A DNA stretch of 20,666 bases from assembly GCA_022565655.1 (NCBI GenBank), contig JAIUMG010000015.1:1-20666 (forward strand). The letters are read 5' to 3'. Within the stretch, counting starts at the first letter, position 1, and each line of letters begins with the position of its first letter. The DNA comes from Alkalimonas sp. GTDB taxonomy: Bacteria > Pseudomonadota > Gammaproteobacteria > Enterobacterales > Alteromonadaceae. Positions 14,926 through 20,666 of the stretch are shown piece after piece. The translations under genes and the position numbers were made by a program. The notes beneath the pieces were generated by a model. The model was not told the DNA's origin. It made no database searches and saw nothing but the letters and a program-made list of their open reading frames with translations.

Positions 14926-15900
14926 ATGACAAAACAAATTAAACTATCAGAAATCGTCCCTGACCATCTATTTGGTAAGCGCTTAGATCAGGTTTTAGCC
15001 GAATTGTTCCCCGATTATTCACGTTCGCGTATTAAAAGCTGGATCCAGGCCAACCAGGTTCGTATTAACGGTGAAGTTGAGTCTAAGCCCCGGCTTAAGT
15101 TGATGGGGGGGGAGCAAGTCGATATTGAGGCCGAGCTGCAGGAAGAAGTGCAACACGAGGCTGAAGATATTGCACTGAACATCCTGTATGAAGATGATGA
15201 TATTTTGGTATTAAATAAACCAGCAGGGCTGGTGGTTCACCCAGGAGCAGGTAATCAGGCCGGTACCTTACTGAATGCATTATTGCATCATGCACCTGAT
15301 ATTGTTGAAGTACCCCGGGCCGGTATTATTCACCGGCTGGATAAAGACACCTCTGGGGTGATGGTGGTTGCGAAGACGGTGCCAGCCCAAACTGCTTTGG
15401 TTGCCGCCATGCAGCAACGGTTCATCACCCGGGAATATGAGGCGGTGTGTCACGGTACGCTAACCGGTGGTGGCATGGTCGATGCGCCCATCGGTCGGCA
15501 TCAGACCCAGCGAACCCTGATGGCCATTGATGAAGGCGGTAAGCCTGCTGTAACCCATTACCGGGTGATGGAGAAATTCCGCGCCCATACCCGATTGCGA
15601 CTTCGGTTGGAAACGGGACGGACTCACCAGATCCGGGTGCATATGCAGTCACTGCATCACCCGCTGGTAGGGGACCCTGTCTATGGAGGTCGTCCACGGC
15701 CTCCTAAAGGTGCATCTGAAGCGTTCAGAGTTTGTCTGAGAAGTTTTCAACGGCAGGCACTGCATGCTGCCTTACTTCGATTGGATCATCCTGTTACAGG
15801 GGAAACGATGGAATGGCAGGCACCTATTCCGGATGACATGCGTGAGCTGGTAGAGACTTTGCGAGCCGATACCTTAGAGCATGGGATGGAAGATGCCTGA
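14926..15900 (+). CDS. rluD: 23S rRNA pseudouridine(1911/1915/1917) synthase
   Basis: RluD converts three uridines in helix 69 of 23S rRNA to pseudouridine, which matters for ribosome assembly and translation termination. The 324-residue protein has an N-terminal S4 RNA-binding domain (about 15-75, with GKRLDQVLAELFPDYSRSRIKSWI) and the RluA-type catalytic domain. This carries LNKPAGLVVHPGAGN (96-110) and RLDKDTSG (137-144), whose D139 is the catalytic aspartate, at the same number as in E. coli. GRTHQIRVHMQSLHHPLVGDPVYGG follows. The start at 14926 aligns with E. coli RluD although the ribosome site is weak. The gene is divergent from bamD, and its end overlaps pgeF by 8 bases. Confidence 0.96.
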   Translation: MTKQIKLSEIVPDHLFGKRLDQVLAELFPDYSRSRIKSWIQANQVRINGEVESKPRLKLMGGEQVDIEAELQEEVQHEAEDIALNILYEDDDILVLNKPAGLVVHPGAGNQAGTLLNALLHHAPDIVEVPRAGIIHRLDKDTSGVMVVAKTVPAQTALVAAMQQRFITREYEAVCHGTLTGGGMVDAPIGRHQTQRTLMAIDEGGKPAVTHYRVMEKFRAHTRLRLRLETGRTHQIRVHMQSLHHPLVGDPVYGGRPRPPKGASEAFRVCLRSFQRQALHAALLRLDHPVTGETMEWQAPIPDDMRELVETLRADTLEHGMEDA

Positions 15901-16657
15901 GTTGGCTTTGCATCAAGGCGGACCCTTGCGGTTTATTACCCCCGACTGGCCAGCGCCTGAATGGGTGAAAGCGTGCAGTAGTACCCGCTTTGGTGGTTAT
16001 TCAACAGGTGTTTTTGCCTCATTAAACCTGGGCGATCATGTTGGCGATGCTCCTGAGCAGGTGCAGCGAAACCGGCAGTTACTTCAGCAGCATGCTGGCA
16101 TGCCTGCTGCGCCTGTCTGGCTGGAGCAGGTGCATGGCACTGCCGTGTTGCGCTTACCCAGGCAGGCAAATAGTACCTTGCAAGCCGATGCTGCTGTCAG
16201 CTCAGCTGTCGGCCAGGTATGCAGCGTGATGACCGCCGATTGCTTGCCCGTGTTGTTTTGTGATCGCTCTGGTCAGCAAGTTGCAGCCGCCCATGCCGGT
16301 TGGCGGGGCTTGCTGGGCGGGGTGTTGGAAGCTACGGTCGCGAACTTTACACAGCCGACAGAGGTGATGGCCTGGCTTGGGCCGGCTATTGGCCCTAAGG
16401 CATTTGAGGTGGGGGCTGAAGTGCGGACGCAATTTATCGCACGGCAGAATGGTGCTGAAACTGCTTTTCAACCCAGTACGCAAGGCAAGTGGCTGGCAAA
16501 CCTGTATGAACTGGCCCGGCAGCGTTTGCAAGCCGTGGGTGTTACCGCTATTTATGGTGGTGATTATTGCACTCTGAGCCAACCCGAATTGTTTTTTTCC
16601 TATCGTCGCGACGGCCAGACCGGCCGTATGGCTTCCTGCATTTGGTTGCAGCCTTAA
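15893..16657 (+). CDS. pgeF: Peptidoglycan editing factor PgeF (YfiH)
   Basis: A 254-residue protein of the DUF152 / YfiH family, once called multicopper polyphenol oxidoreductase. In E. coli, PgeF removes wrongly incorporated L-serine from the UDP-MurNAc peptide precursor; other family members show purine nucleoside phosphorylase or adenosine deaminase activity. The zinc-site residues are intact: His in WLEQVHG (81), Cys in MTADCLPVLF (117) and His in AAAHAGWRG (134). WLGPAIGPKAFEVG and FFSYRRDGQTGRMASCIWL near the C-terminus are strongly conserved. The start could be the ATG at 15893, preferred because of GGGA upstream and an 8-base overlap with rluD, or the ATG at 15881, four codons longer. 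The order rluD-pgeF-clpB matches E. coli. Confidence 0.93.
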   Translation: MPELALHQGGPLRFITPDWPAPEWVKACSSTRFGGYSTGVFASLNLGDHVGDAPEQVQRNRQLLQQHAGMPAAPVWLEQVHGTAVLRLPRQANSTLQADAAVSSAVGQVCSVMTADCLPVLFCDRSGQQVAAAHAGWRGLLGGVLEATVANFTQPTEVMAWLGPAIGPKAFEVGAEVRTQFIARQNGAETAFQPSTQGKWLANLYELARQRLQAVGVTAIYGGDYCTLSQPELFFSYRRDGQTGRMASCIWLQP

Positions 16658-16690
16658 GTTTGATCCTAGTCAATAATTTGACACCATCTG

Positions 16691-16719
16691 CTTGAAAACT
16701 GCTCAGGCCTACCCAATAT
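16691..16719 (+). promoter_or_regulatory. sigma-32 (RpoH) heat-shock promoter of clpB
   Basis: CTTGAAA (16691-16697) is a perfect -35 element for sigma-32. It is followed after 14 bases by CCCAATAT (16712-16719), which matches the CCCCATnT -10 consensus at all but one position. It lies about 40 bases before the clpB ATG. Heat-shock control of clpB by RpoH is established in E. coli, so motif and gene agree. Confidence 0.85.
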
Positions 16720-16759
16720 AAGCTATAACATTTGATATCGTTTTTTCTTGGAGAACGTC

Positions 16760-19330
16760 ATGAGACTTGACCGTTTAACCAGTAAGTTCCAACAAGCCAT
16801 TGCCGATGCGCAATCACTGGCGTTAGGGCGTGATCATCAGTTTATTGAGCCTGTTCACTTGATGCATGCTTTATTGAATCAGGATGGCAGCACGGTTCGC
16901 GATTTACTGAATAAATTAGGCATTAACTTTAATGAATTGCGTTTAAAGGTGACCCAGGCCATTGAGCGTTTGCCGACCGTTGAAGGCGTAGGCGCTGATG
17001 TGCAGCTTTCCGCTGCGATGGGTACCTTATTGAATCTGTGCGATAAATATGCTCAGAAACGCAACGACCAGTATATTTCCAGTGAACTGTTTGTGCTGGC
17101 GGCTACTGAGGATAAAGGGACCTTAGGCACTATTTTGCGTGAGCAAGGCGTCACCAAAGACGCCTTAATGAAAGGCATTGATGATATGCGCGCCGGCCAG
17201 AAAGTAGAGGACCCGAACGCAGAAGATACCCGGCAGGCACTAAGTAAATATACGGTTGACCTGACGGCCAGAGCAGAAGCCGGCAAATTAGATCCGGTGA
17301 TCGGTCGGGATGAAGAGATCCGCCGCTGCATTCAGGTATTGCAACGTCGTACCAAAAATAACCCGGTGTTGATTGGTGAACCGGGCGTAGGGAAAACGGC
17401 GATAGTTGAAGGGCTGGCTCTGCGAATCATCAACAAAGAGGTGCCATCCGGCTTACAAAATAAGCGAGTGTTGTCGCTTGATTTGGGGGCTTTGCTGGCC
17501 GGTGCCAAATACCGTGGTGAATTTGAAGAGCGGTTAAAAGCTGTGCTGAATGAGCTGGCCAAAGAAGAAGGCCAGGTGATTTTATTTATCGATGAAATAC
17601 ATACCATGGTCGGTGCTGGTAAAGCCGATGGCGCTATGGACGCTGGTAATATGCTAAAACCAGCACTAGCACGTGGTGAGCTGCATTGTCTGGGGGCTAC
17701 CACCCTGGATGAGTACCGAAAATACATTGAAAAAGATGCCGCACTTGAGCGTCGGTTCCAAAAAGTGTTGGTAGATGAGCCCAGTGTGGAAGATACCATT
17801 GCTATTCTGCGTGGGTTAAAAGAACGTTATGAACTGCACCATGCTGTAGAAATTACTGATCCTGCCATTGTTGCAGCCGCTACCTTGTCGCATCGCTATG
17901 TCAGTGATCGGCAGTTGCCTGATAAAGCCATCGATCTGATTGATGAAGCAGCCTCCAGCATTCGCATGCAAATGGATTCAAAGCCGGAAGAAATGGACCG
18001 TTTAGAGCGGCGTATTATTCAATTAAAGTTGGAAGATAATGCCCTGGCAAAAGAGGTGGATGAGAGCAGTAAAAAGCGCCGCGAAGCCATTCAGGAGCAA
18101 ATCCAAGGGCTAGAGCAAGAATACAAAGATCTTGATGAGATCTGGGAATCCGAAAAAGCAGCACTGCAGGGTACACAAAACATCAAATCAGATTTAGAGC
18201 AAGCCCGGCTCGACTTGGAAGTTGCGCGTCGTGCCAGTGATTTGCAGCGCATGTCTGAGTTGCAGTATGGCCGTATTCCGGCGTTGGAAAAGCGATTGGA
18301 TTTGGCCAGTCAGGCCGAAATGCAAGATATGCAATTGCTGCGCAACCGGGTGACCGAGCATGAAATTGCCGATGTGCTGTCCCGAGCGACCGGCATCCCC
18401 GTTAGTAAAATGCTGGAAGGCGAGCGCGATAAACTGCTTAAAATGGAGGATGCATTGCATAGCACCGTGGTGGGGCAGGAAGAGGCGGTTGCAGCCGTAG
18501 CCAATGCTATTCGCCGCTCGCGGGCTGGCTTGTCCGATCCGAACCGGCCGATTGGTTCATTTTTGTTCCTTGGGCCAACCGGGGTAGGGAAAACCGAACT
18601 AACCAAGTCGCTGGCGACCTTTCTGTTTGATAGCCCGGATGCCATGGTACGCATCGATATGTCTGAGTTTATGGAAAAGCATGCGGTGTCACGTTTAGTC
18701 GGCGCCCCTCCAGGCTATGTAGGTTATGAAGAGGGTGGTTATCTGACCGAGGCGGTGCGGCGTAAGCCTTACTCAGTGATTTTGCTGGATGAGGTGGAAA
18801 AAGCCCACCCGGATGTGTTCAACATTCTGTTGCAAGTGCTGGATGATGGTCGCTTAACTGATGGCCAGGGGCGCACTGTTGATTTTAAAAACACGGTGAT
18901 TATCATGACATCGAACCTGGGTTCAGATCTGATCCAGGAGCATAGCAATGAGTCCAGTTATCAGGAGATGAAACTGATGCTGCTGGATGTGCTGGGCAAG
19001 CACTTCAGACCAGAGTTTTTAAACCGCGTGGATGAAACCGTGGTCTTTCACCCGTTGGGCCATGCGCAGATCAAGTCGATTGCCGGTATCCAGTTACAAC
19101 GCTTACGTCAGCGGTTAGAAGAGCGCGATTATCAGTTGGAAGTCAGCGAAGCTGCACTGGATAAACTGGCCTCTGCGGGCTTTGACCCGGTGTATGGTGC
19201 CCGGCCCCTGAAGCGGGCTATTCAGCACTATCTGGAAAATCCACTGGCACAAGCGTTGTTAAAAGGCGAAATTGCCCCAGGTAGCACAGTGCAGATTGAT
19301 ACCGATGGCGATGAATTTGTCATTCGCTAA
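16760..19330 (+). CDS. clpB: ATP-dependent disaggregase ClpB (Hsp104 family)
   Basis: ClpB is a hexameric AAA+ chaperone that pulls proteins out of aggregates together with DnaK. The 856 residues (E. coli 857) show an N-terminal Clp repeat domain (about 1-145), Walker A GEPGVGKT (206-213) and Walker B VILFIDEIH of the first ATPase. The coiled-coil middle domain follows (about 400-525, rich in Glu, Lys and Gln), which separates ClpB from ClpA. The second ATPase has GPTGVGKTELTKSL and VILLDEVEKAHPDV, with the D2-small domain at the C-terminus. I start it at the ATG at 16760, seven bases after GGAG. An in-frame TTG at 16748 overlaps that site and is rejected. Methionine 143 aligns near the internal start used for the short form in E. 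coli. It has a sigma-32 promoter and its own terminator. Confidence 0.97.
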   Translation: MRLDRLTSKFQQAIADAQSLALGRDHQFIEPVHLMHALLNQDGSTVRDLLNKLGINFNELRLKVTQAIERLPTVEGVGADVQLSAAMGTLLNLCDKYAQKRNDQYISSELFVLAATEDKGTLGTILREQGVTKDALMKGIDDMRAGQKVEDPNAEDTRQALSKYTVDLTARAEAGKLDPVIGRDEEIRRCIQVLQRRTKNNPVLIGEPGVGKTAIVEGLALRIINKEVPSGLQNKRVLSLDLGALLAGAKYRGEFEERLKAVLNELAKEEGQVILFIDEIHTMVGAGKADGAMDAGNMLKPALARGELHCLGATTLDEYRKYIEKDAALERRFQKVLVDEPSVEDTIAILRGLKERYELHHAVEITDPAIVAAATLSHRYVSDRQLPDKAIDLIDEAASSIRMQMDSKPEEMDRLERRIIQLKLEDNALAKEVDESSKKRREAIQEQIQGLEQEYKDLDEIWESEKAALQGTQNIKSDLEQARLDLEVARRASDLQRMSELQYGRIPALEKRLDLASQAEMQDMQLLRNRVTEHEIADVLSRATGIPVSKMLEGERDKLLKMEDALHSTVVGQEEAVAAVANAIRRSRAGLSDPNRPIGSFLFLGPTGVGKTELTKSLATFLFDSPDAMVRIDMSEFMEKHAVSRLVGAPPGYVGYEEGGYLTEAVRRKPYSVILLDEVEKAHPDVFNILLQVLDDGRLTDGQGRTVDFKNTVIIMTSNLGSDLIQEHSNESSYQEMKLMLLDVLGKHFRPEFLNRVDETVVFHPLGHAQIKSIAGIQLQRLRQRLEERDYQLEVSEAALDKLASAGFDPVYGARPLKRAIQHYLENPLAQALLKGEIAPGSTVQIDTDGDEFVIR

Positions 19331-19363
19331 ATCGGTTACGTCTGAACTGATCGCTTTGTTACT

Positions 19364-19394
19364 CAATGCTCATCCCCGGATGGGCATTGTTTTT
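19364..19394 (+). terminator. intrinsic terminator of clpB
   Basis: CAATGCTCATCC (19364-19375) pairs with GGATGGGCATTG (19378-19389), with one G-U pair. The innermost pairs must open to give a workable loop. A run of five T (19390-19394) follows. It lies 34 bases after the clpB stop. Confidence 0.88.
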
Positions 19395-19568
19395 CAGCGC
19401 TAACAAGCATCTCGCACCTGTCGTGTCTTATGGCAAGATAGCCGGAGTATCTGTGGGTTTTACAGATCAGTTTGCTAGTGTGAACACAACAGCTTTTCTT
19501 TTGCGATTTTTCGATCCATGATACATTAAGCGATTAAAACTCCGTTTCTTTCTTCGTTAAGTGGACTT

Positions 19569-20411
19569 ATGACCGAACCAAATAAAGTTGATGCTCAACC
19601 GCGTAAAGGCATTTATTTATTGCCCAACCTGTTAACCACGGCCGGTTTGTTTTCTGGCTTTTATGCCATTATTTCTTCCATGAATGGCTCTTTTGAAGCG
19701 GCCGCGATTGCTATTTTTGTCGCGATGATTTTTGATGGTCTGGATGGGCGGGTTGCTCGTTTAACCAATACGCAAAGTGAGTTTGGTGCGCAATACGACA
19801 GCATGGCGGATATGCTGTCGTTTGGTATGGCTCCGGCGATGGTGGTATACACCTGGGCCTTATCCGATTTAGGTAAGTTTGGTTGGTTGGCAGCTTTCTT
19901 ATTTGTGGCTTGTGCGGCTCTGAGGCTGGCACGCTTTAACGCCAACTTATCGGTTACCGATGGCCGCTACTTTCAAGGGTTAGCCAGCCCGGCCTCTGCC
20001 GCGCTTTGTGCAGGTATGGTATGGACAGGCGCTTATTACGGCATTGATGGGAAATCTCTGGGGTATCTCATTGGTTTGATTACCATCTTAGCGGGCTTGC
20101 TGATGGTGAGTAATTTCCGTTATCACTCGTTTAAAGACGTCAACTGGCGCGATAAAGTGTCGTTTATCACTATTTTACTGGTGGTGTTGATCTTTGTGGT
20201 GATTGCGGCTCGTCCGGCTGAAATGCTGTTGATTATCTTTTTCCTTTATGCCTGCTCTGGCCCTATCACCACCTATCGTAGTGTGAAAAAACTGACCCTG
20301 GAACATGTTATCGGTGACGCCGATGAGGTCGATTTTCCAGCGCCTGACGCCACTGAAGAGGTGGCGCAAAAGCCTGAAGCAACAAAAAAAGCGGATCATT
20401 CCGAGCCATAA
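19569..20411 (+). CDS. pssA: CDP-diacylglycerol-serine O-phosphatidyltransferase, membrane (CDP-alcohol) type
   Basis: This enzyme makes phosphatidylserine from CDP-diacylglycerol and serine, the committed step to phosphatidylethanolamine. The 280-residue integral membrane protein has the CDP-alcohol phosphatidyltransferase signature: D56, D59, G60, A63, R64, G73, D77 and D81, in FDGLDGRVAR...GAQYDSMAD. It has roughly seven or eight membrane segments between 18 and 235. The start PRKGIYLLPNLLTTAGLFSGFYAI is typical of PssA of this class. The last 40 residues are a charged Asp/Glu/Ala/Lys-rich tail, probably cytoplasmic. This differs from the E. coli enzyme, a peripheral phospholipase-D-fold protein of about 450 residues. 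A phosphatidylglycerophosphate or choline-specific relative is possible but less likely. The start is the ATG at 19569 with a modest TGGA site. Confidence 0.9.
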   Translation: MTEPNKVDAQPRKGIYLLPNLLTTAGLFSGFYAIISSMNGSFEAAAIAIFVAMIFDGLDGRVARLTNTQSEFGAQYDSMADMLSFGMAPAMVVYTWALSDLGKFGWLAAFLFVACAALRLARFNANLSVTDGRYFQGLASPASAALCAGMVWTGAYYGIDGKSLGYLIGLITILAGLLMVSNFRYHSFKDVNWRDKVSFITILLVVLIFVVIAARPAEMLLIIFFLYACSGPITTYRSVKKLTLEHVIGDADEVDFPAPDATEEVAQKPEATKKADHSEP

Positions 20412-20462
20412 ACTGCAGCAGACAGCCCCCTGGGTGATTGTTTGAGTTGTTTTTCTACAGTA

Positions 20463-20491
20463 CAGTAAGCCTCAGCTCCTGAGGCTTACTG
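20463..20491. terminator. 13-bp perfect hairpin between pssA and gshA
   Basis: CAGTAAGCCTCAG (20463-20475) and CTGAGGCTTACTG (20479-20491) form a perfect 13-bp stem around CTC. No T run follows on the plus strand, so classic intrinsic termination is uncertain. It lies 51 bases after pssA and 36 bases before the gshA start, so it could be a pssA terminator, an mRNA-end protector or a gshA leader element. Confidence 0.5.
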
Positions 20492-20527
20492 GCATTAACC
20501 GCCATGATGATTAGGTAAGGGTGTTTT

Positions 20528-20666
20528 TTGAATCCAATTCTAAAGCAACGTTTAGCAGACTTATCTGCTACTGAACATGTCAGCAGTATTGTTGGGATCC
20601 GTCGGGGGCTGGAGCGGGAGTGTTTGCGCATTCAAAGTAATGGTACTTTGGCGCCAACAACTCACG
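20528..20666 (+). CDS. gshA: Glutamate-cysteine ligase, partial (N-terminus only)
   Basis: The first 46 codons of gamma-glutamylcysteine synthetase, the ATP-dependent first step of glutathione synthesis; the gene continues past the right edge. I translated it directly. After a short helix (LKQRLADLSATEHVSSIVG) comes GIRRGLERECLRIQSNGTLAPTTH, which aligns with [24 protein letters not shown] of E. coli GshA, including the catalytic-region Glu of the RGLERE motif. The start is a TTG at 20528. An in-frame TAA at 20516-20518 lies only three codons upstream, and no ATG or GTG lies between them. AGGG (20518-20521) is well placed as ribosome site. A TTG start may keep expression low. Confidence 0.88.
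   Translation, partial: MNPILKQRLADLSATEHVSSIVGIRRGLERECLRIQSNGTLAPTTH

Noticed and set aside
16748..16759. TTG start extending ClpB by four residues
   Set aside because: It overlaps the GGAG site that serves the ATG at 16760, and the extra residues are not part of ClpB.
19449..19467. ATCTGT / ACAGAT hairpin with a 7-base loop upstream of pssA
   Set aside because: It is short and AT-rich without a U-tract or position that suggests a role. The clpB terminator just before it already explains termination.
1..20666. Search for CRISPR repeats, insertion sequences, phage genes, toxin-antitoxin or defence genes, tRNA and rRNA
   Set aside because: No regularly spaced direct repeats, transposase motifs, paired small overlapping genes or RNA gene signatures were seen. 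Coding density and composition are uniform, apart from uncertainty about the first 2.4 kb.

Overview
The window is a stretch of gammaproteobacterial chromosome at about 50% G+C, densely packed and almost entirely housekeeping. Protein similarity and the gene order serB / PilZ protein / radA point to an Alteromonadales- or Chromatiaceae-like marine or aquatic bacterium (Rheinheimera / Alishewanella / Shewanella / Vibrio neighbourhood). The genus is inference. I see no tRNA, rRNA, CRISPR array, insertion sequence, phage gene or attachment site.

Layout. (1) 1-2437, the only accessory-looking part: a truncated SbtA-type permease and a divergent, atypical cation-diffusion-facilitator protein on the minus strand, facing a LysR-type regulator on the plus strand. 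The shared intergenic region carries two dyads that could be operators. (2) 2551-7309, plus strand: prfC, argS, pdxH and yjjV, tightly spaced or overlapping (release factor 3, arginyl-tRNA synthetase, PLP synthesis, TatD-family nuclease). (3) 7289-13951: ytjB (minus) divergent from serB and an alpha/beta hydrolase (plus), then a large tandem-PilZ protein (minus), then radA (plus). (4) 14037-19330: bamD (minus) divergent from rluD-pgeF, then clpB behind a recognisable sigma-32 heat-shock promoter. (5) 19569 to the end: pssA of the CDP-alcohol phosphatidyltransferase type, a strong hairpin, and the first 46 codons of gshA from a TTG start.

Blocks 2-3 correspond to the E. coli prfC...yjjV...ytjB-serB-radA neighbourhood, and block 4 to bamD-rluD-pgeF-clpB, which lies elsewhere in the E. 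coli chromosome. The two meet at a bidirectional terminator near 13990.

I found no clear new multi-gene system. The items most worth a second look are the 847-residue protein with two intact c-di-GMP-type PilZ signatures, the CDF-fold protein lacking the usual metal ligands beside an SbtA-like permease and LysR regulator, several leader hairpins next to Shine-Dalgarno sequences, and two convergent gene pairs whose coding ends overlap.
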